Assembly (NCBI GenBank): GCA_029960065.1 | Contig: JASCOF010000009.1 | Span: 124,001-188,000 of the forward strand | From: Flavobacteriaceae bacterium PS02336 | GTDB lineage: Bacteria; Bacteroidota; Bacteroidia; Flavobacteriales; Flavobacteriaceae | Reading direction: 5' to 3' | DNA: 64,000 bases | In this document: piece by piece, positions 1 through 9,058 of the stretch | Layout of the letters: each line of letters begins with the position of its first letter | How positions within the stretch are numbered: position 1 is the first letter of the stretch | The notes under the pieces: generated by a model | The model's database searches: none | What the model was told of the DNA's origin: nothing | Seen by the model: the letters and a program-made list of their open reading frames with translations, nothing else | Position numbers and translations under genes: made by a program

Positions 1-651
1 AGTGCGCCAAGCAAATCTTTAGCAGATTGTGATGCTGTGCTTTTAAAAGGAATTAATCTTGATGAATTTAATGCACAAAACCATAAAATAATCAGTATGG
101 GAAGCTGTACGACAAACGCTTTAGCTGCAGTTGTAAAAGTGATTCAAGATAATTTCGGAATTGAATATGGCTTATTCTCAACCGTTCACTCCTACACCAA
201 CACGCAATCTCTGACCGATCAGCCAATGAAAGACAGACGCGATTCTTGGGCAGCAGCAGAAAATATAATTCCGTCCTCATCTGGAGCAGCAAAAGCACTT
301 CAGTTTATTTGGAGTGATTTAAAAATTACTGGTAAAGCCTACAGAGTTCCAACTAAAACGGGAAGTATTGCCGAATTGAATTTGGTTACAACTAAAGATT
401 GTTCTGTAGAAGAAGTGAATGATGCTTTTAGAAAAGCTGCAAAAGAAGGTTCATTAAAAGGTGTTTTGGATGTTTTGGAGGAACAATGGAGTTCTGCGAG
501 AATTGTAGGCGATCCGCATTCTTCTATTATCGATTTACCGCTTACCACCAAACAGGGAAATTTACTTTCTGTAGCTGCTTGGTACGATAATGAATGGGGT
601 TTTGCCAACCGACTTGCTGAAGTTGCGCAATACATTTCGAAGAAAATATAA
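1..651 (+). CDS. gap: Glyceraldehyde-3-phosphate dehydrogenase, 3' part (start lies outside window)
   Basis: The frame is open from base 1 (reads S-A-P-S-K), so the gene enters the window already in its NAD-domain/catalytic-domain junction. The catalytic Cys is in the S-C-T-T-N motif (codon 106-108) and the catalytic-base His is in the following T-V-H-S-Y-T-N segment (codon 187-189). A-Y-R-V-P-T and the late W-Y-D-N-E-W-G-F motif are also typical of the family. The enzyme converts glyceraldehyde 3-phosphate to 1,3-bisphosphoglycerate in glycolysis/gluconeogenesis in the cytoplasm. The H-S-Y-T-N wording and S-S-S-G-A-A-K stretch differ a little from the commonest type I enzymes, so cofactor preference (NAD or NADP) cannot be told. 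The gene converges on the susD-like gene, with hairpins between them. Confidence 0.93.
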   Translation, partial: SAPSKSLADCDAVLLKGINLDEFNAQNHKIISMGSCTTNALAAVVKVIQDNFGIEYGLFSTVHSYTNTQSLTDQPMKDRRDSWAAAENIIPSSSGAAKALQFIWSDLKITGKAYRVPTKTGSIAELNLVTTKDCSVEEVNDAFRKAAKEGSLKGVLDVLEEQWSSARIVGDPHSSIIDLPLTTKQGNLLSVAAWYDNEWGFANRLAEVAQYISKKI

Positions 652-678
652 AAACGATTTATAAAGTTTCAAAAAGTC

Positions 679-764
679 CAATGAAAAAAGCAGCTTGTTT
701 TTTCATTGCAAAATTAAAAAATCCATAACAAGAGAGATTTAAAACACTCTTTGTTATGGATTTT
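679..764. terminator. Two stacked hairpins between convergent genes
   Basis: The first hairpin has an 11-bp stem, CAATGAAAAAA (679-689) with TTTTTTCATTG (698-708). The second pairs AAAATCCATAACAA (717-730) with TTGTTATGGATTTT (751-764). The second has A/T runs on both sides and sits between the ends of the GAPDH gene (+) and the SusD-like gene (-), so it can serve as a terminator for both strands. Confidence 0.7.
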
Positions 765-787
765 ACTATTAGAATTTATTTTAAAAC

Positions 788-2791
788 TTATATTTTACTT
801 TCATCTTCAACAGCATCCTGCCATTTATCCCAAACTTTGACTCCTGCATTATATCCATCATAACCAAAGTTCTGACTTAACTGTCCTTTAATATTCGGCT
901 CAATAGCAAGTCTAAAAGGAATCGGCCAGTAATTATTACGTTTATCCATAGAATAAAACTTTACACCTGGTTTAAGCGAAATTCCCGCTGGATATTTGTT
1001 ATAAAGAGTGTAATGAACAATACGCTGCCACCAATAACTTCCTCCTGCCGCATCTTTTCCTGATTGTTTATCCCAAGTATCTTTGCTATACGTATTTCCC
1101 CATTCATCTGGTTTTCCGCTTAGGGCTAAACAGTGCGAAATACGTTTTAATTCTACATTTCTCCATTCTTCCATATAAAGTTCTCTTCCTCTTTCTGCGC
1201 ATATATCACCAATAGTTACGGTAGTGTACATTTGTGACGCCTTGGCTCTTGTTCTTACCACATTCACATCTTGCGCTGCTCCAGAAATGTTACCTTGATA
1301 AAAACGTGCTTCAGCTCGCAATAAATACGTTTCGGCTAAGCGATAAATATACATATGTGCACTTGCTCCGGCTGTAGCTCCCTGAAAATCGTTTGCTGCT
1401 GGATTAGCTTCGGCTACAACATCATGATAAAAGATTTTATAATGCGGGAAATCAAACCAGTCACGAATAGAATCTTGTGCTAACAATTTGCCCGCTGCAT
1501 CTTTCATTCTAAAATTTTGACCAGCCCATGCCGCACTTCCTCCAGCTCCAGGAGCATATTTAAGATCTTCCATATTTACCCAGTTACCAACCGTACTGTT
1601 ATGTCTAAGGTCTACCTTATCCTCAACACCATTTACAACCCACATAGGATGCTGTGAATAATAAGAACCACTGATTGTACCAATTCCACGGCCTATTGCT
1701 CTTTGATAATCATATTTTGCATTATAATTTGTTTTATCTGTTAATGGAAAGCGAGGCGCTGCTGTTTTACCATCAGGAGTAATTAAGTTGGCGTCATTCC
1801 AGTTAGGCCCAAAAATTCTCATAGAAGAAAAGGCTAAAAAGGATTGCGCTCCGCCATTTGGCGCAACCAATATGGCTTCCGTATTTGCAGCAATTACTTT
1901 GTTCTCAGGTCTGTGCAAATCCCAGATTATATTTCTGGTAATTGGCCAAGCTGCTGAATTTCCTCCAGGGTCAAAAATCCCTAAAGTGTTTTGCACTAAA
2001 GAATAACCCGATTGATTAATTAAAATATTAGCTTGTGCTTCGGCATCAGCAAATCTGCCAGATGCTAAATAACATTTAATTAATAATTGACGGCAGGCTC
2101 CTTTACTAATCATGCCAACATAACCTATTTTTGCCTGTTCCGGTACCCATTGTACAGCTTTCTCCATGTCTGCTGTGATCATTTCAATAATAGCTTCTTT
2201 TTTAGTAGAATAATAACTCTGCTTTGGAACTTCTAAAATTTTAGTAATTAAAGGTATATCTCCAAATTGATAAACTAGATTAAGATAACGGTATGATCTG
2301 TGAAAGTATGCCTGACCAATATATTTATTTTTAACCTCTTCTGTTAAACTTGTCACATTGCCAATATAGGTCAAAACTGTATTAGCATTCTTGATACCTG
2401 TATACGCCTCAGTCCAGAGAAACCCAAGATAAAGAGCTTCACCGCCTGCATCTCTTCGAAAATCTCCTGTAGGAACAATAGTATTGGCATAATCAGCAAT
2501 ATTACTTCCTGTGTCGGTTTTTCCATACTGCGCCATATCAGAGAAAAGATACTCTGTTCCAATTGGCACACTAACACCCGAATAGCCGTAATGAATGTAA
2601 TTATTGCGCAGCTGTTTATCGCATAATGCTAAAGTTGCCTGCAATCCGGCCTCTGTAGAAAATGTAGTTCCTGGTTCGTAAAACGAAAGAGGATCTGATT
2701 CCAAAAAATCTTTTGAACAAGAACTGGACAGCACTGCCAATAATGCGAACGGCACTAGTCTTGAAATTCTATTTTGTATGTATTTTTTCAT
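788..2791 (-). CDS. SusD/RagB-family nutrient-binding outer-membrane lipoprotein
   Basis: This is a 667-residue protein with a lipoprotein signal: a basic start, a hydrophobic core and an L-S-S-S-C lipobox, with the lipidated Cys near residue 25, followed by K-D-F-L-E-S-D-P as is usual in SusD-like proteins. SusD proteins sit on the outer face of the outer membrane as a lid over the SusC channel and bind the substrate. The gene lies 12 bp downstream of the SusC-like gene in the same direction, the standard susCD arrangement. At 667 residues it is somewhat longer than the usual 480-600. No glycan-degrading enzyme or regulator is next to it, so its substrate cannot be predicted. Confidence 0.92.
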   Translation of the reverse strand: MKKYIQNRISRLVPFALLAVLSSSCSKDFLESDPLSFYEPGTTFSTEAGLQATLALCDKQLRNNYIHYGYSGVSVPIGTEYLFSDMAQYGKTDTGSNIADYANTIVPTGDFRRDAGGEALYLGFLWTEAYTGIKNANTVLTYIGNVTSLTEEVKNKYIGQAYFHRSYRYLNLVYQFGDIPLITKILEVPKQSYYSTKKEAIIEMITADMEKAVQWVPEQAKIGYVGMISKGACRQLLIKCYLASGRFADAEAQANILINQSGYSLVQNTLGIFDPGGNSAAWPITRNIIWDLHRPENKVIAANTEAILVAPNGGAQSFLAFSSMRIFGPNWNDANLITPDGKTAAPRFPLTDKTNYNAKYDYQRAIGRGIGTISGSYYSQHPMWVVNGVEDKVDLRHNSTVGNWVNMEDLKYAPGAGGSAAWAGQNFRMKDAAGKLLAQDSIRDWFDFPHYKIFYHDVVAEANPAANDFQGATAGASAHMYIYRLAETYLLRAEARFYQGNISGAAQDVNVVRTRAKASQMYTTVTIGDICAERGRELYMEEWRNVELKRISHCLALSGKPDEWGNTYSKDTWDKQSGKDAAGGSYWWQRIVHYTLYNKYPAGISLKPGVKFYSMDKRNNYWPIPFRLAIEPNIKGQLSQNFGYDGYNAGVKVWDKWQDAVEDESKI

Positions 2792-2803
2792 TGTTGAATA
2801 ATT

Positions 2804-5800
2804 TTAAAGTTGGAAATTAAAACCTAAATTAAACTGTCTAGTAGCCAGTCCGCCTGTTTCTGGATCTCCATAATATTTCCATTCCTTAGAAGCAGACCAT
2901 GTTGCTACATTTTGCATCGAAGCATAGATTTTTATACTTTTAATATGCACTCGCTCTAAAAGATCTCTAGGAAGTGTATAGGCTAACGAAATGTTGTCTA
3001 GACGAATAAAACTTCTATCATACAATCTTCCTGGCGCAACTGGAGTTCCTGCAGGTCCTTTTGCATCAAGACGCGCCCATTGATTAGTTGGGTTGTCAAG
3101 TGTCCAATACGGATTTACATAAGGATTGAAGTTGAATTTATATAAACTCGAATCGTTGAAAGTATTCATATAATTGGAATCTAGTGACTTGCCCCCCATA
3201 TTTGAATACATACTGATTCCTAAATCCCAATTTTTATAAATCTTAAAATCATTGCGCAGCGACCATTGTACAGGAGAATTAGAGTTTCCTAAAAACTGCT
3301 TGTCTTTTTCGTTATAAACGGCTTTTTTATAAGGATTACCATCTGCGTCTACAGCATCAACATCGTCAGCGGTATAGCTGTTGGCAACTTTTGGGTCTCC
3401 AGGACGCTGTCCGTATTTCTGGGCTTCTTTCCACTCGTCTTTCTGCCAAATCCCAGTTATTCTATAATCCCAAATTTGAGTGATCGGTCTGCCAATAAAC
3501 CATCCATTGGCAGAATCATTTCCTTCTTTTTTGCCTATTACATTGCCGCTTTCATCTTTAACATCTACCATATTGCCATACAATGACACAATTTTATTCT
3601 CGTTATAAGATATTCCAAAAGTAGTACGCCACTCCAAGTTTGGTTTTTTCACATTAAGCGTATTAAGGCTCAATTCAACACCTTGATTTTGGACTTCTCC
3701 AAGATTAGTAGCAATGGATGAAAATCCAGTAAAACCAGGCAGAGACTGACTCATAATCATATCATTTGTAGCTGCTTTGTAAAAATCTAAAGTCGCAACA
3801 ATACGATCTCTTAAGAAACCTAAATCAAGACCAATATTTGTAGATGTAGTTTTTTCCCACTCCAGATTTGGATTCGCCATACGATCAAGAGATAAATACT
3901 TTATTTCAAGGGCTTTTCCTGATGCATCTAAATATCCCATAGTTCCAGTATTCACCAAGTTTGCCAAAGAAATGTACGGATCTGCAAGCGTTCTGTTTCC
4001 GTTTTTACCCCATGACAAACGTAATTTACCTGTACTCATCGCATCCCAGTTAAACCATTTTTCGTTTTTAAAGTTCCATGCAACCCCGAAAGAAGGGAAA
4101 ACTGCATAAGGATTTGAAGCTCCAAAGGCTGAATATCCATCACGACGTACAGTCGCCGTCAGCATATAACGATTATCAAATGAATAGAAAAGTCTAGCCA
4201 TCAATGCATCTGCCGTTTCATGTGTATCGTTGGATCTCAGTGCACTATTCGCCATCGTTGCTGTATTTACAAGATGAAATCCTAAAGCATCCGAAGGCTG
4301 AATATTATAAGCATCCATTCCGTCGGACCAATAACGACGTTCTTCAGCCTCTTGAACAAAAGTGGCAACGATATGATGTTTTGCAGCAATTGTATAATCC
4401 CATGTTAATGTATTATTCAAGTTATAATCAAACCTTGTTGAATTATTTCTGTTAACTCCCGTAGTAGCTGCAGGCCAGTTTGGATTTTGTGTTGATCTGA
4501 AATAACGATCATGAAAAAATTGATAACGAGGCGCAATGTTAAATGCATAAGTAATACCTAAAGGTAAAGTTATCTTCGCATTGAAAATGGTATTTAATGT
4601 TGTATATCCAGTCTCTTTATCTATAAATTGACGTTCGTAGTAATAATTATAATTCTGGCCAGAAACATTTTTACCCATTGGCTGTCTCTCATAATTTCCA
4701 TTTGCATCTCTAAAGGTTCCAAATGGACTCGTTCTCATCATGTTATTAAATCCTGAACGTGTATCTAGAGAAGGGGTTACATCTCCATCTGATCGATCCT
4801 GAAAATTAACATTTAATCCCATATCAAGCCAATCCGTAACCTTAGCATCGACTTTCATGTTAGAACGAGCTGCCTTATAATCATTCCCGACAATGGCTCC
4901 TTCTGAGGTTAAATAACCAAAAGACATATAATAATTTACCCTTTCGCCTGCTCCAGAAATACTCAAATTATTATCCAGATTAATCCCCGTTCTAAAAGAG
5001 CTGTTACTCCAATCATGCGTTTTATCTGCTAGAAAATTTGCCATCAGCGAAGGATCAAAATTTAGTCCTAAACGTGCTCCCCAAACTTCTTTCGAACTTT
5101 TTCCTGTTGTTTGAGAAACTGGTTGATACGCTAACCATTGCGCTTCAGTAATACCCCATTTCGATAAATCATTTGGATTGGAAAAGTAACCCGGTCTGCC
5201 ATTTGCCACTGTTCCTGCAATAAATGCTTCATATTGCTGGGTTGCTGGGTTGACACCGTACGTTTGGGCAGTTTCCCAATCTTCACGATATTTTAAATAT
5301 CCTTGCGGAGAATATACGCTGCGATACGCACTTTTATTGCTGATCGTTGTGTTGGTAGTAAAACTAACCATAGGTTTACCTATTTTACCTTTTTTGGTAG
5401 AAATAAGAATAACTCCAGCTGCAGCTCTTGATCCATAAACAGATGCTGCCGATGCATCTTTTAAAATATCCAGCTGTGCAATATCATCAGGATTGATTTC
5501 TGAAAGCTCACCATAAAACTGCATTCCGTCTAAGATTATAAGCGGTGAATTATGAGGTCCTCCTGTCTTTTCATTATTATTACTGCCTGTATAAACAGAA
5601 GTCTGCCCACGGATTTGGATATTTCCTCCTCCTTTTGCAGAAGGATCATAACCTACTCTTACACCTGGAGTACCTCTTAAGATATCCTGAACAGTCTGCG
5701 GATTCTGGTTTGCCAGTTTATCAGGTGTAACTTGAACAACTGCGCCCGTTAAATCCTTTTTCTTCATTTTACCATAACCTACAACTACCACTTCTTCTAA

Positions 5801-6193
5801 TGAAGCTGTTGTTCTCTGCATTTTTACATTAATGGCTGTTCTTCCTTTTATGGCAACTTCTGTATTGGTATAACCTAAAAAAGAGAATACTAATACTGCA
5901 TTTTCATTTTCTACTTTTATAGAAAATTTTCCGTCAAAATCTGTTAGGGCTGCATTTTTGCTTCCTTTTTCTAGAATGGTTACACCTGGGAGCGGCATAC
6001 CGTTTTCATCATTGACCTGTCCGCTTATACTTTTTTGCTGTTGTACATTTTGCGGTGCTGTCATACTTTTAGAACTAATGGCGTAAGTATGGACTTGAGA
6101 TAGAGAAAACAAAACAGAAAAAATCATGATTTTTGTTTTCAAATTAAATCCAGACATACCATCAGGACTTTTCATCCTAATAAAATTTGTCAT
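2804..6193 (-). CDS. SusC/RagA-family TonB-dependent outer-membrane transporter
   Basis: This is a 1129-residue protein. A hydrophobic signal segment lies at about residues 18-39; the true start may be the Met at residue 7 or 13 rather than the first Met. Then come a CarboxypepD_reg-like beta-sandwich (about 55-130, with G-x-P-L-P-G-V-T), a TonB-box-like E-V-V-V-V-G-Y-G, a plug domain (about 145-270, with I-R-G, I-I-L-D-G and K-D-A-S-A-A-S-V-Y-G-S-R-A) and a long C-terminal beta barrel. It imports oligomeric nutrients across the outer membrane using TonB/ExbBD energy. There is no N-terminal STN domain, so unlike the SusC at 15,631-19,068 it is not expected to signal through an anti-sigma factor. 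It is paired with the SusD-like gene downstream. Confidence 0.93.
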   Translation of the reverse strand: MTNFIRMKSPDGMSGFNLKTKIMIFSVLFSLSQVHTYAISSKSMTAPQNVQQQKSISGQVNDENGMPLPGVTILEKGSKNAALTDFDGKFSIKVENENAVLVFSFLGYTNTEVAIKGRTAINVKMQRTTASLEEVVVVGYGKMKKKDLTGAVVQVTPDKLANQNPQTVQDILRGTPGVRVGYDPSAKGGGNIQIRGQTSVYTGSNNNEKTGGPHNSPLIILDGMQFYGELSEINPDDIAQLDILKDASAASVYGSRAAAGVILISTKKGKIGKPMVSFTTNTTISNKSAYRSVYSPQGYLKYREDWETAQTYGVNPATQQYEAFIAGTVANGRPGYFSNPNDLSKWGITEAQWLAYQPVSQTTGKSSKEVWGARLGLNFDPSLMANFLADKTHDWSNSSFRTGINLDNNLSISGAGERVNYYMSFGYLTSEGAIVGNDYKAARSNMKVDAKVTDWLDMGLNVNFQDRSDGDVTPSLDTRSGFNNMMRTSPFGTFRDANGNYERQPMGKNVSGQNYNYYYERQFIDKETGYTTLNTIFNAKITLPLGITYAFNIAPRYQFFHDRYFRSTQNPNWPAATTGVNRNNSTRFDYNLNNTLTWDYTIAAKHHIVATFVQEAEERRYWSDGMDAYNIQPSDALGFHLVNTATMANSALRSNDTHETADALMARLFYSFDNRYMLTATVRRDGYSAFGASNPYAVFPSFGVAWNFKNEKWFNWDAMSTGKLRLSWGKNGNRTLADPYISLANLVNTGTMGYLDASGKALEIKYLSLDRMANPNLEWEKTTSTNIGLDLGFLRDRIVATLDFYKAATNDMIMSQSLPGFTGFSSIATNLGEVQNQGVELSLNTLNVKKPNLEWRTTFGISYNENKIVSLYGNMVDVKDESGNVIGKKEGNDSANGWFIGRPITQIWDYRITGIWQKDEWKEAQKYGQRPGDPKVANSYTADDVDAVDADGNPYKKAVYNEKDKQFLGNSNSPVQWSLRNDFKIYKNWDLGISMYSNMGGKSLDSNYMNTFNDSSLYKFNFNPYVNPYWTLDNPTNQWARLDAKGPAGTPVAPGRLYDRSFIRLDNISLAYTLPRDLLERVHIKSIKIYASMQNVATWSASKEWKYYGDPETGGLATRQFNLGFNFQL

Positions 6194-6541
6194 TTTGCTT
6201 GGTAATTGGTTAATTAAATAGTTAGTTTTTTTAAATTACTTTGCAAGTGGTTCGCATCCAATTGAATCGTAATTCGGGATGCAAATTTGAATAATAATGA
6301 TTTTTAGAAGGAGAAATAAAATACGTTTTAGGGGATAAAATAGTATTGAGAATACATTTTACGCTGTATTTATCATAAAAAATTTACATTCGTTAAAAAA
6401 TAGCAACTTAAAAAAATATTTTATACAATTATAAAGATGACTGCTATCTTAAATTAAAACGAAGAATAATTTAATGGATATTATGCTATGTATCTTAAAT
6501 AGTAATATCGCTAAATAACTAGTTTATATATTTTTTTAAAT

Positions 6542-6583
6542 AGCAAAAGGCACTGCTTCTTAAATGAAACAGTGCCTTTTGCT
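6542..6583. terminator. Strong 14-bp hairpin
   Basis: AGCAAAAGGCACTG (6542-6555) pairs perfectly with CAGTGCCTTTTGCT (6570-6583), with a 14-nt loop. T-rich flanks exist on both strands. It lies beyond the terminator of the 429-residue protein gene and ahead of the susC promoter region, so it may back up that terminator or insulate susCD. Confidence 0.55.
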
Positions 6584-6631
6584 TTCAAATTGTTCTAGTC
6601 TATGTTTTCTTATTTACTCGTGTTTTAAAAC

Positions 6632-6662
6632 AAAAAAAGCCGAAATTTTTAGTTTCGGCTTT
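6632..6662 (-). terminator. Intrinsic terminator of the secreted-protein gene
   Basis: On the minus strand the stem AAAGCCGAAA/TTTCGGCTTT is followed by a run of T residues. It lies 25 bp past the stop of the gene ending at 6688. Confidence 0.8.
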
Positions 6663-6687
6663 CGTTTATGTATGTGAGCTTTATTTC

Positions 6688-7977
6688 TTATTTTCCGCTA
6701 GATGCAGTGATGTTTCCTAACTTAAGTCTAAAATCTGGTCTTTTTGCGTTGTATGCGTCAACAAAAGTTTCTTGATTTTCAGTATGAGAATAAACATTTG
6801 CAAAAATGCTGTTTCCATACCAATTCTCTAAGTCAGTATTATCTTTATTGTTTTCTGTAAAGATGTTACCATTACATTGGTTGAAGAACATTTCTTCGAA
6901 TTTAATTTTCTTAAGATTAGCGGAGTTGATTTCAGTTTTACTGTCTATTATTACAGCAGGATTAAATCCTGAAACAACACTTCTTTTTAATTCTAAAGAT
7001 GCATTTTCAGCAACATAAACAGCTTCTTTTACTAAACCTGACTGGATATCAGCTTTAATTTTTTCACTATCATTAAGTAATGTAACGTTTGATGCAGAAA
7101 CTGAAGTGAATTTTTTAGTAAAATCGGTTTCATTTTTCTTCTCGTATCCTTTTACTTCTAGACATCTAGAACCATCTTTATTACTTGATAAATAAGAAGA
7201 TCTCACCGCTAAAGAGTTATATAAACGAGCTTGAACACCTTGTGTAAACTTAAAGTCGTCATTAATTGATTTGTATGAAACTAGTTGAGAAGCATTCACA
7301 TCTCCGCCATAAAAAGCAAATGAATCACCGCCTGAATAGCTTACCATAATGTTTTCAATAACTGTTTTATTTCCAACTCCAGCAACAGTTAATCCGTTAA
7401 AAGTATCTAGACCTTTTACTTTTTTACCTGCAAATTCGATTCTCACAAATTTTAAAACTCCAGAATTACTTGCTTCATTGTTTCCGCCGTAAACAGTAAG
7501 AGAAGGATCAAGATCCATATTGTAAGAACCTACACTGCCGAATTTATTAATTGGAGCATCACCAAGAATAACTACTCCTCCCCAGTCACCCGCTTTTTTC
7601 ATGCTTTTATTAGAAGTAAAAACAATTGGATCTGTTTCTTGGCCAATAGCCATAATCTGAGCTCCTTTTGTAATTACTAAAGTTCCTTTAGTTTCAGCAT
7701 CACCAATAATTACAGTACCTGGTTCAATTGTAAGTACAGCATTGTCTGTAACATATACATTTCCTTGAAGAACGTATACATTTCTTTTCATCAATTTTGT
7801 ATTCACCGAAATGTTTCCTGCTAAAATTTGATTTGCTTCTCTAGAATCAACCTTATGAGGTTTGAACTCTGTCCAATTATCCAGCCAGTTGCTGTATCCA
7901 ATAATTCCTTTTTCCTGTTGTGCGTTTACGCCGGCTGCTGTCAGCAATAAACAAACCAATAAAGTAATTTTTTTCAT
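6688..7977 (-). CDS. Secreted protein of unknown function, possibly beta-helical
   Basis: This is a 429-residue protein with a clear Sec signal peptide (M-K-K-I-T-L-L-V-C-L-L-L-T-A-A-G, cleavage probably after A-N-A or A-Q near residue 20). The mature part has many short valine/isoleucine-rich strands separated by G-N/D turns: N-V-Y-V-L-Q-G-N-V-Y-V, then L-T-I-E-P-G-T-V-I-I-G, then G-T-L-V-I-T-K-G-A-Q-I. This looks like a right-handed beta-helix or related repeat fold. There is no lipobox and no evident type IX sorting domain at the C-terminus. It has its own terminator and a long upstream region, so it is probably a single-gene unit. The function is not recognised. Confidence 0.75.
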   Translation of the reverse strand: MKKITLLVCLLLTAAGVNAQQEKGIIGYSNWLDNWTEFKPHKVDSREANQILAGNISVNTKLMKRNVYVLQGNVYVTDNAVLTIEPGTVIIGDAETKGTLVITKGAQIMAIGQETDPIVFTSNKSMKKAGDWGGVVILGDAPINKFGSVGSYNMDLDPSLTVYGGNNEASNSGVLKFVRIEFAGKKVKGLDTFNGLTVAGVGNKTVIENIMVSYSGGDSFAFYGGDVNASQLVSYKSINDDFKFTQGVQARLYNSLAVRSSYLSSNKDGSRCLEVKGYEKKNETDFTKKFTSVSASNVTLLNDSEKIKADIQSGLVKEAVYVAENASLELKRSVVSGFNPAVIIDSKTEINSANLKKIKFEEMFFNQCNGNIFTENNKDNTDLENWYGNSIFANVYSHTENQETFVDAYNAKRPDFRLKLGNITASSGK

Positions 7978-8371
7978 AATCTTGGGGCTTTTGTGGTATT
8001 ATTAAAACTTATTTTTGGCACGTTGAGCGATAAAAAAAATCATTTTAGACTTTTTAATACTCAGGACTTAACCTGGATAAATTTCATTTCATCAGCAGTT
8101 GAAATTAAAATACAATGAATAAATTTCAGATGTGCCTTTCCACAAATCTAAACAAATAAATTCAACAAATCCCTGTCTTTACTCATATTTAACAATTGTT
8201 AACCGCAAAATAACATTCTAAAATTTTGAAAATACTACTCAGATATATGACAAAAAATCTAAAGATAAAAAACAGTTTTATAAATTCAAAAGCCAATTGA
8301 AAACAATAAAAAAAACTTAAAAAACTAATAAACAAATAGTTACAAAACATTCTTTTCAGAGCAAACAAAAA
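7978..8371. other. Divergent intergenic region
   Basis: The region separates the secreted-protein gene (-) from the RNA methyltransferase gene (+). A possible minus-strand -7 element, TAGATTTG, is the complement of 8143-8150. It would give a leader of about 160 nt for the secreted-protein gene. No conserved riboswitch fold was recognised and no coding sequence is apparent. Confidence 0.35.
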
Positions 8372-8372
8372 A

Positions 8373-8403
8373 TTGATTTATGTTTTTACAGTTTGTACTT
8401 TTG
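8373..8403 (+). promoter_or_regulatory. Bacteroidota-type promoter, probably giving a leaderless or near-leaderless mRNA
   Basis: A -33 TTG (8373-8375) and a -7 element TACTTTTG (8396-8403, matching TAnnTTTG) are separated by 20 bp. Transcription should begin at about 8408-8410, almost exactly at the ATG at 8409. This also rules out the TTG at 8373 as a start codon. Confidence 0.6.
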
Positions 8404-8408
8404 TCTTT

Positions 8409-8867
8409 ATGAATGATAATTTTATAAATGAATATTTCGGCATAGGTATACAAAATGGTAAAACACCAGAAAACTTGGGTGTTTTATGGCGATCAGCTCA
8501 AAACTTAGGTGCTACTTTTATATTCACTATTGGTAATAGATATGCTAAACAAGCCTGTGATACACATGATGCTGTAAAAGCAATTCCATATTTTCATTAC
8601 GATACTTTTGAAGCTTTTTTTGAAAATTTACCAAAAGGAGCACGATTAGTTGGTGTTGAACTAACGGATAAGGCTGTAGATTTAGAAACATTCGAACATC
8701 CTAGACGCTGCGTCTATCTACTCGGAGCTGAAGATCATGGTTTATCCAAAAAATCAATGGAAAAATGCCATCACTTAGTAAAATTTAAATCGGAAAAAAG
8801 TTTAAATGTAGCCGTGGCTGGAACTATTATTATGTATGATAGAAATTTGCCTAAACCACGTTCTTAG
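8409..8867 (+). CDS. SpoU/TrmH-family (SPOUT) RNA methyltransferase
   Basis: A 152-residue protein from the ATG at 8409. The open frame extends to a TTG at 8373, but the promoter occupies that stretch. SPOUT motifs are visible in order: motif 1 around N-L-G-V-L-W-R-S-A, motif 2 L-L-G-A-E-D-H-G-L-S and motif 3 S-L-N-V-A-V-A-G-T-I. These form the trefoil-knot S-adenosylmethionine site. The short, single-domain form (no N-terminal RNA-binding extension) resembles small TrmH/TrmL-like enzymes that 2'-O-methylate tRNA or rRNA. The exact target cannot be read from sequence. It is a monocistronic unit. Confidence 0.88.
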   Translation: MNDNFINEYFGIGIQNGKTPENLGVLWRSAQNLGATFIFTIGNRYAKQACDTHDAVKAIPYFHYDTFEAFFENLPKGARLVGVELTDKAVDLETFEHPRRCVYLLGAEDHGLSKKSMEKCHHLVKFKSEKSLNVAVAGTIIMYDRNLPKPRS

Positions 8868-8975
8868 AACATTTAAATTTGATTAAAAAGAATTTTTCAA
8901 AGAAAACCTCCATTTTTATAAGCTTCGGAAAAGCTAAAATATTTATAGAAAACAATTGACCTTTACATTATAAAG

Positions 8976-9030
8976 CTCCAGCGGAGTGACATATATTTTT
9001 CAAATCTAATATTATGCCGCTCCGCTGGGG
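8976..9030. repeat. Imperfect inverted repeat (CAGCGGAG type)
   Basis: CTCCAGCGGAGTGACAT (8976-8992) is mirrored by ATGCCGCTCCGCTGGGG (9014-9030), with three mismatches in 17 positions. It lies between the ends of two convergent genes and is much richer in GC than its surroundings. It resembles a dispersed intergenic repeat and may also form a terminator-like hairpin. Confidence 0.6.
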
Positions 9031-9058
9031 TTTGGAAAAACAAAGCAAACGCCCACTC

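Larger units (their letters stand above)
6194..6687. other. Intergenic region upstream of the susC-like gene
   Basis: No coding region was seen. Two hairpins sit at the right side (listed separately). The part near the susC start has a small inverted pair GCATCC/GGATGC at about 6256-6281. No good TAnnTTTG promoter element was found on the minus strand, so the promoter of the susCD pair is not located. Confidence 0.5.

Noticed and set aside
339..635. 98-codon minus-strand frame in the GAPDH gene
   Set aside because: Antisense shadow of a conserved enzyme.
8051..8110. TPP-riboswitch-like wording (ACCTGGATAA)
   Set aside because: The other conserved segments are absent and the orientation does not suit either neighbouring gene.
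8373..8408. Upstream TTG start for the RNA methyltransferase
   Set aside because: The added 12 codons coincide with the -33 and -7 elements; the family motifs begin after the ATG at 8409.
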